The notes beneath the pieces are model-generated. The model made no database searches, was not told the origin of the DNA, and saw only the letters and a list, made by a program, of their open reading frames with translations. Positions 13,601 through 28,600 of a stretch of 64,000 bases of DNA are shown one piece after another. Positions within the stretch are counted from its first letter, which is position 1; each line of letters starts with the position of its first letter. The DNA comes from Siphonodentalium dalli. Its lineage: Eukaryota > Mollusca > Scaphopoda > Gadilida > Siphonodentaliidae. Location of the stretch: positions 22,694,991-22,758,990 of the forward strand of contig CP136061.1 of NCBI GenBank assembly GCA_032622095.1, in the 5' to 3' direction. The translations under genes and the position numbers were made by a program.

Positions 13601-16600
13601 ATGCATTGGAATTGACACTTCATCTACCACCATTCCTAAACTTTTTAATTTTTGGCAGGCAGCTTTAACACACTCGCTAACTTCTGGCTTTGATTGTTTG
13701 AACCCCTCTGTGCACATTGCAATCTTCTTTCCTTTCATATCGACATCAAGCTGTGGAAACAGAATCATAAGCACAACATGCAAGTGTTTCTATCACGATG
13801 GGGAAATCATGTGATTTCGATGTTGGTGAGTACCACGCAGTAAAATGGCCGAAGCTAGTGCAAACGCACAAAAACATAATGAAGTGACACAAAATATTGC
13901 ATTTTAACTGTTTCGAGCATATGATAGTTTATTGTTAAACAAGTTGATACTATATTTATTCAGAAATACTCAGTCGGAGGTTCGTGGAATACACCAGTCC
14001 ATACATCTAGGACAATCCTTCGTCTGACAATTTTGGTCAGAATGTTAGAGGAAACAACTGTGAGTTTGGACACAAATGTAACACACGGATATTCACATTT
14101 TCGCACCAGTTTCTATATACATCGATCCATTTTAGTCAGTGGATAAATGAGTTGACTATTTTCTTACTTGAGAATGTTTTTATATTTCAAAAGGTTATAC
14201 ATGTCGCAATTTCTAGAACATGACAGAGACATCACTACCAAATTCTCAAATAAGTGTGCATGTGGTGTCCTACGAAATTTCTACCCAGGATAGTGTGGGG
14301 AAGTGTATATATACAGAAGCAGAAACAAAGAGGCAGAATGTGGATCTCCGTGGTTAGCGTGTCGGATCTGCTGTCAAAACATCGAGATGGTCTATTGTAT
14401 TGGGGAAATTATCGCTTTGATAACCTTTGGCGAATGTGGTATATTTTAGGTCATCTTGAAAACTTTTGTACCTATTAGACTGAAATTGTGTTTATCGTAT
14501 TTTAAGATGTGCAGCAGGACATGGTCAAAATTTTGGCGCAATCGGACATAAGGGTGATATATTTTAAACGCACCAATGGCGTCATAGAGTTAGACATAGA
14601 TTTAGGCTTGTATATACAGGAATAAGGGATTGCTCGTCACAAACATGACATGCAGGAAATTAATATAATAGTCATCACTATTGATTCACTAACGATATAA
14701 AGAAAGCCGGCAAACGACGCGCGGAGTTTGTCCGGAATTTGGCTTTGGTCTTTTAAATTTTGTAATGACGGACGCCGCTGAAAACACATTCGTCTTCGTC
14801 TTGTATCAGTGAAAATATCGTCTTGATAACCTTAGGGAAACGCTTTATGTCTCAGGTCGTCTTGAATATACCGATTGGCCTGAAATTTTGCGTGTCGCAT
14901 ATTAAGATGAATATGCTGCAGGACATGGTCAAAATGTGAGTGCAATCGGTCATGAGGGCGATGCATTTTTTTAATAAAAAAATATTCCTGCAAATGGCTG
15001 CGAGAAAATAAATAAAAAAAAAAATTCATTGCATATTTTATTTTTATTTTTTTTGGCAGCCATTTGCAGGACTATTTCTTATATCTGGTAAAGGACCAAA
15101 GCAACATCAATATTATTTAACCACGTTTTCAATAATCTGGCAGACATAAATACTCAGTACTGATTCACCTTTTCAGAACGTATGTAGTTTTATGGTGATT
15201 ATTCTTTTAAAAAAGTTCTGCAAATGGCTGCCAAAACAAAACTAAAATATGCCATGAAAAATGTTTTATTTTCTCGCAGACAGTCATGGTTTCTGATGGT
15301 AGGCTGAGCGCATACCCTAACTGTGTTCACAGTCTAGAAAAATGCAGTGTGTTTTTTGGAAAATATTTCCTATCAAACTGTCTATCGCCCTACATGAAAA
15401 CATAGTTGCTTTTATTTTTTTTATCTGTCATATAGTGAGAATACATATGAGTTGTTATAATACTATAGCATACATTGGTTATAAATGATGTTTTTTCCCT
15501 TCAGGTTGATTGCTTGAAGTTGAGATTTGTTTTAATTCACGAATGTGGCGCCTTCTTAAATAAATGGATAGGAAATTATATATTAAGCAAAATATTTGAT
15601 GGTTTAAAAGGACTTTGAACATAATTTATTTAATTTTAGTTATTTTTTTCAATAACAAAAATTATGTTATTTTGTATTTATAGGTCTAGTTTAGATGTTT
15701 TTATATAGGAAGCCTGCCATTTATACGAGAATACTCATATTATAACCAACGAGAGACCATGTGATCCTTACCAACTGTGTATATTCAGGTACTTTTATGC
15801 CTGGACTCTGTCTTGGGTCCAAACCGCCGTCGTAGCCAGCAATGGTCTGAATAAAGAAAACAAATATCTTGTCATATACCAATCCAAAATCTACCATGTA
15901 ATTAAATCAGCTGTACGTGAGAATACTGCTGAACACTCGATTGAATGGCCTGTTTTTTAAGGATGCCTTGTAGCCGAGGTCGTGGCCCATGGTGATTATG
16001 GTGGATGTCACAATCGCAATCTACATTAGATGATGAGTTTGTGTGTTCTAATCCTGATAAGGGCGAAAATCGAGACTGATTTTCAAGCTTGATTTGAGTT
16101 GAGGGACATATCGATGTACCATTTCGGTCGCAATATTACGCAATATTACGCAGAATTTTTTTATTTTTTCAGGAACATATGCACAACCTACCAAGTCTCA
16201 TACTTTCTTGTGTAAACGTCCTCATCGTGTAGTCACCAAAATGTACTTTGATAATTGCCCATATGCAAAGATGGGACATGGGGACATTTCCAACGGCACC
16301 CCCATCCCATTGAACATTGGACCGGGTTTAAACCCAAGTTTCACAAAAATCGATTGGTATTCCCACCCTTTGGGTTGGACAACTGTTTGAAATTTCCAAC
16401 CTGACAACCCACTAAGGTCAGCTAAGGTTGGAAAATTTCAAATAACAATTTCCGATCACATTATACAATATGCTACTGTTGGTCTAAAAACTAAACAATT
16501 ATATTAAAAAACCCTATAGGGAGCCCCATACAGGTGTCAGCTTGTATAGCTGAGTGTCGTCTGCTCATGTCTGTGAGAGGCTCCATAAGGGTAATTAGAT

Positions 16601-19600
16601 TGTATAAAATCACGATATGTTATTTTTGTTTACATTTATTAGCAGTTATAAAAATAATATAAAATTTGTTAGGCCAATGCATTCTCTTATATATGCGAGG
16701 CGACCTATGGTCGACTCGCATATATAAGAGAATGCATTGGCACAGGGTATTTGTACAATGTAGTTTATATGTAACTCTTGTTGCAGTATTGGTTGGAAAA
16801 TCAAGAGGTGTGAACATTTTGACAAAAGTTGTGGGGGGTAGACACAATCCCAATCCCAAACAGCCAGCTGCCCCCCATGGCACTGGACCGCTTACATGTA
16901 ATGGATAGAGTGCCCTCGTCTGAGTGTATAACTACATCATTTACATTGGGGAAACTACCCTTCTGATGAGTGTGCCCTTGTCCATAATGAATCGTATCGA
17001 AATAAGTTTAATAACTAATTCGTGGCCATATTGGATCCATCCAGCCCTGTTCCGTGGTTTTAGTGCTGCAGGTCAAAGTTCTTGAGTAGCATTTCCATAT
17101 GTGGAGCTTATTAATATTCATGACTTCCATATATGGAAATGTTACTCCAGAACTTTGACCTGTAGCACTAAAACCACCGAACAGGGCTGGGTGGATCCAA
17201 TATGGCCGCGTCTCAGTGACAAGGAGTATACATGTAGATTTCCAATCGTGTTTAAACGAGATCACTGATATATTGGATCCATCCACCCCCGTTCCGCTCA
17301 TTCAGTGCTACATGTAAACGTTCTGAAGGAGCTTTTGAATATTCGTTAATTTGATATATTGAATATTCAAAGCTCTTGATCCACGGAATGGGGGTTGGGT
17401 GGCTCCAATACTCTCAGTGAACTTGCTTATTACATTATTTAATTAGTAGAGAACTTTTGCGGCAATTCACAATTGTTTTGCACCTTTAAGAAAGAATAAA
17501 GTATATTACCTCCAACAACAAGGCACAGTCATGCACCGTCCGAGCCATCGGCCCTGTGAAGTCTAGCGTGATGCATATGGGGTAGATGCCTGTGTAAGGC
17601 ACGAGGCCCCAGGTGGGCTTCAGACCTACGATTCCGCAGTACGATGAAGGAATCCTAATAGATCCTCCCTGGTCGCCTCCTATCGCCATGTCGATTTCAC
17701 CCAACTGCACCTGTCATAGGAATTTTCATTGATATAACAAGATAGTCAATGACTGTGGGTCACTCACCAGACTGTAAAGACTTAGAAGACTGGGACTATG
17801 ATGACTACCGGTTGAACAGTCAGTACTTGACAAAATCAATTAAGACAAGTAGTTCTAAACATGGATATAACTGGAGGTTCTCGGATGAGCAGGGCTCTTC
17901 ACCTTGAACTTTCTAATTGCACACCACTGACAAATCTCCAACATCTTACTGTTTAAAGAAGACAACCATCCCGGTACCACAGTACTAAGTTCACAAAAAT
18001 CCTTTTCACACCCCTCTTAGGTTGAAATTTACACAACCTGACACCCCATTAAGTTATAATTTGTGGCCAATTCTGTCCAACAGTTTAACCTGAAGTGGGA
18101 ACATATGGACTGTTGATTTAAAAACATACATGTCGGAAAATCAAACCAAACTATGATAACAATTCTAACCTATTTTGGTGTGAACATCTAATCTACAACC
18201 ATGGTTTTTTTTAGCCGTTCTTCAATAACTGTGTTAACTGCCTTACTAATTGGTAAACACAGATCAGAACAACGAAAAATATACTGTAATTCCATGTGTT
18301 TCCTGGTGTTTTCAGTATCTAACAACAATATTAATTAAGCATTGTGTAGGTACACTATGTCACAAATTGCCCTAGACCCAATTATAGCCTTAATATATCG
18401 AGTGTGTTGTGTCTGACAGAGAACACTGGCCAGTGTAAATAGTGGTAAACAGGTCAGGGGTTCCACAATTATATGTGCATGGTCAAAGAACTCTTTAGTC
18501 TTATCCAACGGGATGGGGTGGGGAGGGGAATTGTTTTTTGGTTATGTATACACATAGATATATGGTTATTATACTGCCCGATATTAGTCGGCGGTATATA
18601 GTTGACGTCTCGAGTCGTCTGTCCGTACAAACATTTTGAATTTTAACTCAAGAGTCAGTTGTCATATTTGATGCCCTATGACATGGTGACGGACCAGAAA
18701 TGGGGGACGAATATGCATAATATCGCGGGTTGTGACCAATGCCTACCAGAGTTATGGGCCCTGTTCGACTTTATGAAATTCAGTCCATACAAAGTTTTTG
18801 CAATATAAGTTAAGTGTCGGTTGTCAAATTTTGATGTGGTTTGGTATGGTGATAGACCAGAATGAAGAATTGAATGTCATTTCTCAATGCATCTGAATGC
18901 ATCACATTATTTCAGTTCATCTATTTGTAAGTGATAACAGTATACAATTAGTATTTTAGTTTCGTCTTGTTGAGCAGTAAAGCTCCCAGATGTATTAAGT
19001 TCGGAAATTCAATGAGAATAGCGTCACCTTCATTTGGGATTGTCTGAGCAGTAAACCATCATAACCAATTCATTTTTATTTGGATAATTGTTGCAAATTA
19101 ACATTACTTGCAATCATTCAAGATGAGAAATAACCAGAAGGAATGAATTTGACTACATGCCAGAACAAGACAGTATTTCAGACATTAGAAATTTATGAGA
19201 TACCCTTTTCAATTTAATGTTATGCAACAATCAGGTTAATGATATCTACTAGTAGTCATCATTGAGTATTCACCATGTAGTATCCAATTTGTAATAGAGT
19301 TTTTTTGTTTTATTACTTTTATTCAGATAATACAACTGGGTAATATATTAATTTTGTTACTAAATATTTCTTCCGTTGATCATAAGTTTCCTGAACGTTA
19401 ATACGGTGGTCCACTGTGAAGTGGTCCGGGATACTGTGAAATCCAGAATGTTGCTAAATCTGAGGCTAAAGAGTCACTTTAGCTGCCTATATAGCCCTAT
19501 ACCAACAAGCATGGTACTAACATGCTTACAAACAACATTACATGGTCAGTACTTGTAAATTGTTTGAAAAAAACCCATTTTGGAAAAAAATTACAATCAC

Positions 19601-22600
19601 CATTTTTTCCGCCTCTGGACCACCCACCCACCCCGGCCCTATATACGGATTTTTTTTTGCAGACCCCCCCCCCCCCCCTGTATCAGGTATGAAATTTTCA
19701 CGTGGTTAAACTTTGATCAAAGTAGGGGGTCAAAACTCCACCCCTCTACACTCCCACGGATCATATGGCCATGATCAACGCTCTGAAAAATATTCCAGGA
19801 GTAAATAAACCTGAGTGACATTATGTCTTCAAGCTGCCGTGAGCAAATGTCGCAAATTGCGAAAGAAAAACAAAAGTGGCTCAAGAAAATGTGCTAGTGG
19901 TTAAAGAAAGTGGCTCAAAGAATTTAGGTGTGTGGCTCTTAAAATAACTGCCGTCGGACTAGACTGGTGCGACTCAAGAACAAACTAAAAAAATTTAGTG
20001 TCAAACTTTTCGGAATGTTTTTGGATAGAATGATCATTACTCTTCAAAATAAAAAAAATGGGCCACCTTGAAAATGTCCTTGAATCCAAGATGGCTGCCA
20101 AAATCCAAGATGGCCGCCATAAGGCCAATTTTCCTATCTTGTATCACATTGATGGTGCTGAATTTAGGTTTTATCAGCATGAAACCTTAATATATGCATG
20201 ACTAAACTGTTGCCAGATGATAACTTGATAAAAACACTAACAAACCAACCATATTGATGATAATTTTGATTCAAAATGGCCGCCAAAATCCTAAATGGCC
20301 ACCATAAGGCCAATTTTCCTATCATGTATAATGTTGCTGGGACTGAAAGTTAGTCTTATCAGCATGCAACATTGATGATTGTATGTCTTATTTATTCTTA
20401 GATGATGAATTAATAAAAAAAATATATATATTAACCACATTAACGATGACTGTTATTTCAAAATGGCCGCCATATTTCAAAATGGCCACCATGAGGCTAA
20501 TGTTCCTATCTTGTATCACATTGATGGTGTTGAATTTAGGTTTTATCAGCATGAAACCTTAATATATGCATGACTAAACTGTTGTCAGATAATAACTTGA
20601 TAAAATATAATAACAAACCAACCATATTGATGATGATTTTGTTCGAAAATGGCCACCAAAATCCAAAATGGCCGCCGTAAGGCCAATTTTCCTATCATGT
20701 GTAATGTTGCTGGGACTGAAAGTTAGTCTTATCAGCATGAAACATTGATGTTTGTACTTCTTAATTATTCTTAGATGATGAGTTAATAAAAAAAACTAAT
20801 ATATTAACCACTTTAATGATGAATGTTATTTCAAAATGGCCACCAAAATCCAAAATGGCCACCATAAGGCTAATTTTCCTATCATGTGTTATGTTTCTGG
20901 GACATAAAGTTAGTCTTAAATTATCAGAATGAAACATTGATATATGTTCATCTTAATTGTTCTTAGCTTATGAATTAATAAAAGATACTAATAAATTAAC
21001 CACATTAATGATGAATTTTAGTTCAAAATGGTCGCCAGAATCCAAAATGGCCACCATAAGGGCAATTTTCTTGTCATATGTAATGTTGCTGCGAATGAAA
21101 GTTAGTCTTAGCAGTATGAAACATTGATGTATGTATGTCTTAATTGTTCTTAAATGATGAATTAATAACAAAAAACTAATGTTGACCACATTGATAATGA
21201 ATGTTATTTCAAAATGGCCACCAAAATCCAAAATGGCCACCATTTGTTTAATTTTCCTATCATGTGTAATGATGCTGGGACTGAAAGTTGGCCTTATCAG
21301 CATGAAACCTTGATGCATGTATGTCTTAATAGTTCTTAGATGGTGGATTAATATAAAAAACCTAATAAAATGACCACATTGATAATGAATATATTACACA
21401 ATGGCCGCCAAAATCGAAAACGGCCGCCACAAGTTCAATTTTCCTAACGTGTGTAATATTTCTGTTACTGAAAGTTAGTCTTATCGGCATGAAACATTGA
21501 TGTTTGTATGTCTTAACTGTTCTTAAATTATGAATTAATAAAAAAAATGGACCGCATTAATAATGAATGTTTTTTAAAAATGGACGCCATATGGTCAATT
21601 TTCCTATCATGTGTTATGTTGCTGGGACTTAAAGTTAGTCTTATCAGCATGAAACATTAATGTAGGTATGTCTTGAAGATGGTCTATCTCTTCACATAAC
21701 AAGTTTTATATAGATTCGTGGGTATAAAATGATAAATATGAATATAACACCTCTGTTCAGAGACGCTTAGAACTATCAATTAATTTTGATTCTATTTGTA
21801 ATATTTTTTATGCGATGATTAAATGGGACATACATTTGTTACTATTTTAGAACAGACCGTTCAGGCGATATCAGGTAGTGGTTATTCGAGTTTACCCATT
21901 GCACTGAACATTAAATGTCCCAGATTGATTGTTTGTATTGTTGTATTCCATAGTTATAAGCGATAATGAGTCAAATTAAAGTTTATTTATGACAAAATTA
22001 CACAATAAAATTTCTGGTCTCTGTTAACAGTAACCACTATTGGTGGTTAGATAAACGATTACATATGTTTATACCAGAACATATGATCAAAATATAATCA
22101 ATATAATATATTATACCATGTAAACTATATAACACGTGTTTGCAAAGAGATAGACCATCTTTAATTGTTCTTAGACAATGAATTAATAAAATGAAAGTGT
22201 CAATGACACTGTAGCTCAATGTGGAGAGGGGATAATGTCATATCTTAGAGTCAATGGAGCAATAAGGAATGTGGAAAGTTTAAATGTTTAAGTTATACGA
22301 GATGTCAACCCAGAGAGACATCTGAAGTTTGGGATCAATGATCAATCGGATGTAAAAATAATGTTAGCTGTAGGGCAAGCCGAGGGATTTAGTCATGCAA
22401 AAAGTAAAATCAAAGATTGCTGTTGGCGGCCATATTTTTCAATGAAATTAAAAAAAATATATTACAGCTTCAATGAAGTTTGGTGATTATCACATCAGGG
22501 ATGTGGCCTGTAGGTATGCCACAGGATTTAGTCACGCGAAAAGTAAAATATAAGGGGCTTCCGGCGACGATGTTTTTCATTAAAAACAAGGAAACAGATA

Positions 22601-25600
22601 TGCTTGGCGACTCTTTCCTGAGGGATGTAACATTCGTAACGGTTGGTGCAGAGGGGAGTAAATGCCTGCCTAGTTCATGGAGGGTGACGACGACGATATG
22701 ATTATGAAGATCGCGACGACAATGATTATATGTGGTGATGATAATGATGATTATTATTATTATGACGATGAAATTGGTGATGATGAAAATGTTCATTATG
22801 ACGCTCGCTGTACGTGTATATTTTGTACATTCAACATTTCTTCATTCTATCTATCTTTTGTATTTAATTTTGTTTTCTCGTGTCAAATTGGATCAGAGAA
22901 TGAAGCAACTATTACGGCAATATTCACTGAGAACACCACTGTACACATCATACCTCTTCCCCAAAATGGCAGTGTGATCAACTCCTATACGGAGAGAATG
23001 TAGGCGATAATGGACACCCTTGAATTATAGCACATCTTAGTTTGCGCTGAAGAGGCCATCCACAGCAAACTTCTGATAATGTCATGGATATAGAATGGAA
23101 CATATGACAAGATTGATCCTTCTGGCATACGCCTTCGCTCAAATACACAATGTCTGTGACTCACGGCCATATTGGATCCATCCAGCCTGCTCTGTTGTTT
23201 AGTGTTACAGGTCAAATATCTGGAGTATCATTCCATATATGGAATTCATGAATATTCAAAAGCTCCAGATATGGAATGCTACTCCAGAACTATGACCTGT
23301 AACACTAAAAACGGAATGGGGCTGTATGGATCCAATATGGCCGCGACCCAGTGACAAGGCTTATTAGGCCATCTCACACATGGTGGACGAAGGTTGACCA
23401 CATGCGTTATGCCAGCATACAAATAGTTTGCAGCTTCTACCGAGACGGTGTGTGCGTTCATGCCGGCTTACCATATCTTAACCGGGTGCGATACAACTTC
23501 ATTCCAATATAGAATCAGGAAAATGAGTTATCTGAAGAAGATGATCAGTCATAAGAAAATGGGACTGTTAAAAACCCTTGGTTCATCGAAGACAACCTGT
23601 TCTGATATCCGCGTTGCCCAAACACTCATACGATGATATGTATACATAGCGTCACAGATAACAACTCCATAACTACAACAATGGTTTGAATGCTTAAACT
23701 GGCTCACACTATCACATTACTCTGGCTACACAAATCTCAAATCTAAATATGATAGTGTGACACCAGACAGTGTTGATGGAACAGAGAAGTCAGTGTCACA
23801 TATAGTTGCTCAGATTGATGACAGCAGCATCAGTGATGATAATGATGAAACTTTAAACGCTGACAATTCAGACAGTAATCATTACACACTAGTTATAGCA
23901 AGTTTATTGTTGAAACTATTATACTTCAAACTATCTATAAACGAGTAATATGTGGTTCCGTGTATCCTTGATTTATCATATCAACAGATAGTGAACCGAT
24001 TAGTGAAATCACTCTTTTCTATTTCTGCATCGCTCAACTCACAGGTACAGAACAGACACATTACCATTGACAGTGTTAAACGGATTATTTCCATTAAGGG
24101 AGGTGAATGTTCTCTGAATCTACACATATAAACTCATTATACTGACATGGCACAGGATGGTAGTGAAAGAAATTACTTATACAACCACATTCCACTTGTC
24201 AGTACAAAGTGTTGTATTTCATGACGTACAACCATGTATCGGTGTTCATGAGATGTTTTCTACAACAGATTGTCAATTACTAATTTCCACATAATGTATA
24301 AGTGGCCATCATTGATGTAATTTTTTTCACGATTACATGATTTTTCAATCACAAATGCAGCAATGACGTAGCAATATGGTGGCCAATTTGGATTATGGTG
24401 GCCATTTTGAGATAACTTTCATCATTAATATGGTCAGTTTATCAGTTTTCTTTTATTATTTCATAATCCAAGAACAATTAAGACATACATTCATCAAAGT
24501 GCATGCTGAAAAGACTAATTTTCAGACCCAGCAACATTACACGTGTTAGAAAAATATGACTATATGGCACCCATTTAGAATTTTGGTAGCCACTTTGAAA
24601 TATTCATCATTAATGTGGTCATTTGATTAGGTTTTATTAAAGAAAATTGGCTGCCATTTTGAAATAACATTCTTCCTTTATGTGTTCAATTTTGTTTTAT
24701 CAATTCATCATCTAATAACAATTTAGACATACAATATCAATGTTACACTCTGATAAGACTTAACTTTCAGTCGCAGCAACATTACACAGGATTGAGGAAA
24801 TTGGCCATATGGCGGCCGTTTTGGATTTTGGCAGCCATTTTGAAATGACATCAATCCTTAATGTGGTCAATTTATTAGTTATTTTATTAATTCATCATCC
24901 CATAACAATTAAAACATACACACATCAATGTTTCATGCCGCTAAGACTAACATTCAGTCCCAGCAACAAAACACATGATAGGAAAATTGACCATATGGCA
25001 TCCATTTTGGAATTTGGCTGCATTTTGAAATAACATTCATCCTTTTTGTGGTCAATTTATTAGTTGTTTTCATTAATTGATAATCTAAGAACTATTAATA
25101 CATACATACATCAATGTTTCATGCTGCTAAGACTAACTTTGAGTCCCAGCAACATAACATAGGATAAGAAAATTGACCATATGGCGTCCATTTTGGATAT
25201 TTTGGCGGCCAGTTTGAAATAACATTCATCCTGAATGTGGTCAATTTATTACTTTTTTTTATCAATTCATCATCTAATAACAATTTAGACATAAAACCTA
25301 AATGTTTCATTCTGATATGACTAATTTCAGTTGCAGAAACATTACACATGATTTACCATATGGTGGCCATTTTGTACTTTGGCGGCCATTTTGAAATAAA
25401 ATCCATCATTAATTTGGTCAGTTTACAAGTTATTTTATTAACTCATCATTTAATAACATTTACGACATACATATATCGATGCTTTATGCTGATAAGACTA
25501 ACTTTCAGTCCCAGCAACATTACACATGATAGGAAAATTGGCCTTATGGTGGCCATTTTGGATTTTGGCGGCCATTTTGGATCAAAATCATCATCAATAT

Positions 25601-28600
25601 GGTTGGTCTGTTAGTGCTTTTATCAAGACATCACATGACAACAGTTTAGTCATGGATATATCAAGGTTTCATGCTGATAAAACTGAACTTTAACACCATC
25701 AATGCGACACATGATTAAAAAATTTGACTTATGTCGGCCATTTTTTATTTTGGAGGCCATCTTGGATTCAAGGACATTTTCAAGGTGGCCCATTTTTTAT
25801 TTTGAATTGTGATGATCATTCTATCCAAAAACATTCTCAAAAGTTTGACACTAAATTTTTTTAGATTTTCTCTGGCATGCACCTGTCTATACAGATTAAT
25901 TTTAACAATCAGACAACATGTGTTTCTCATTAACAGTAACATCCACTTGTAATACTCGTTAGTTCATTGTGTTTTGATAGCGCATTTTACATAAGTACCA
26001 ACATTCAACATTCAATTCCTAAACATGAATCGTAAACGAAAGTTAGATTTCGGAGATAGTGCGGAACCGTCTACTAAAATGAAAAAAGTGACCGATTTCT
26101 TTGGAAAGCCATCTATGGAACGGACTCCTGATAAAACTGTAGTATGCGCTAAAGTAGTTGAATCGACAAAATCGTGTGATGCAACACCGTTGAAAAATCA
26201 AATGAACAATATTATCGTTCACAATGCCACGAGAACACCACAACAGGATTTGAAGAAACGCTTCTTTAGAGAAGAATGGAAGTTAAATCGCCAGTGGTTG
26301 TCTTACGATGAAGACAAACATGTAATGTTCTGTACAACATGCCGGGCTGCGGATGTTACCAATATGTTTGTATCTGGCTGTAATATCTTGGAAGAAAGAT
26401 TCCATACAGAAACATGAAAATTCCAAAGGTATGCATATTTATTCATTCACATCACGCTCGATCATGCATGATCTAAATCATCGCCAGAAATATGTATAGC
26501 AAATGTTTCCGTGTGATCCGAGTCTTGTCTTCGTAAATCCATGCGTTTATTTGATCGCAGCACCTCTGATTCAGTTGAGTCAGAGTAATTTAGATTTCTT
26601 CAATTTGTATTCTCTATATACACTGATTAGTCTGAATGCCATACAGTGATTAAGATGAGTGAAGAACTGAGTGCATAATTATCATGAAACATACAATGTG
26701 AAGCAACTCTATCTACAAATAAATGTTTTTACAATCCTGAATCTCCGGTCAAATTCGTTAATCTTCGTGGAAAATATCACGAATCTTATGAATCTATCGA
26801 TCTTTTTTATAATTAAATTAAATTAATTTATATATTACAAGTATCTAATAATATAAATTTATTTATTTCAGGAAATAATTCTCACAGTGCTGCCATGCGA
26901 ATAATTAGAGACGGTAAATCAATGAAAGACTCGCAGAAAGTTGTATTGTTCAGGGCAGCTGTTCAGGGCGGAAAAATCTATCACTGCCGCCATGAAAAAT
27001 GTTTACTTCATGGCGAAAAACCACTTGTCCAACAGTTTGTTTGAATGAATAAATGCACTGTTCCTTAAACAAGGAAACATCGACCTATCAACTCTTCGGG
27101 TGGATAAACACACGACATACGGCCACAATCGGAGTGTAAATGAGTTCCAAGAATAAATTTTGCTGTTATCGATGATTCAATAATCGAGGAAATTAATCAA
27201 AGTTCGTGTTTTAGCATTATGCTGGATGAATCTACTGACATTTCAACCTCGCAAACTGTAGTCATTCACGGACGTTACTTAATTCGATCTGATGGACGCT
27301 ACAACCCAAAGAGTGTTCTGCTTAGTGCTAAAGAGCTCCAAGAAAATATAACGACAGCAATTCATTCCGTTCTCGACAGGGGTCCGTGACTACCCGCCCC
27401 TGAGACGACCCGCCCCGTTACACTCCGAGACAACCCGCCCGGGACAACCCGCCCGCATAAAATTAATTAAGGGTAATTAGGGGCTAATTAGGAGGTGTGA
27501 GGGGATTATGAGATGTTTATTTAACGAAACTGGGTTGTTCTTTTTAGATTTTTATTTGATGTAACAATAAATACACATGTAATATAATATGAACACAAAA
27601 ATGTATCACCGATAATATGTTTATTCGAGTTTAATGAATGAAGTTTAAAAACAAAAATTCAAAACGGAATGAACGGAACCTGTCTTTGCAAGGCTTGCAA
27701 ATGAAATTAAGGTCGACGGCCACATACATCACAATCAACGGCATGTTGCTTAGGTAGCACCTCCAATTCGCAGTGAATGCAAGGAAATGTGCTTGCAGAA
27801 TGAAGATAACCCACACTCAATTAGAGTTAATATACCCAGTTCCGTCGGCATCGTTCAAAGGTTGTTTGTATACTCACCTCCAGTTAAGATCAGTAAACAC
27901 ATCTTTTGTTGGTCAAAATCTTTAATAATATATCATCAAAGAACATAAAAGAACACAATTACTATTAACAATTTCTGGACAACCCGCCCGTGTCTATCGG
28001 GACGACCCGCCCTGAAAACAGCAGAAGGGCGGGTTGTCTCAGGGGCGAATAAGGACAAACTTTGCCGTGGTGTAGCGACCGGTGGAGCTTCGGTGATGAC
28101 CGGCAGAAAAAGTGGTGTTGCACAACTACTGAAGAATGACTTCTCATGGATTATCTCTGTCCGCTGCATAGCACATCGCTTGAACTTAGCAAGTTGTGAT
28201 GCAGATGAACAGGTGTACTATTTAACCAAATTCCAGAACACACTTAAATCAATATAATCATTCTTCAGCAGGTCACCAAACATCAATGTGAATTGGAAAA
28301 AGTTCAAAAATTCTTTGATACCAACACGACAAAAATAAAGCAGGTGTGTTCAACGCGATGGTTGTCATTCGAAGGAAGTGTTCATTCCATTGTTGATAAC
28401 TTGCCTAGTTTGCTCACAGTGTTCTTCGAGGATGGGAGTCCAAAAGCAAGCGGTGTTTATAGAGAAATAGCATCCTACAAATTCCTATATGTAGCTCATT
28501 TTATGTGTGATGTTTTAAAACAATGTGCAATTCTTAGTAAAACATTTCAATACTCGGTTATCGACTTCACCGACATTGATCCTCTGACGAAATTAACGAT

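Noticed and set aside
18425-18450. CACTGGCCAGTGTAAATAG as the left end of the hAT element
   Set aside because: It resembles the right end, but the orientation and surrounding sequence do not form a convincing terminal inverted repeat.
22470-23003. Opposed frames of 73-108 codons rich in Asp or Ile/Thr
   Set aside because: They come from low-complexity GATGAT-type sequence (22690-22790).
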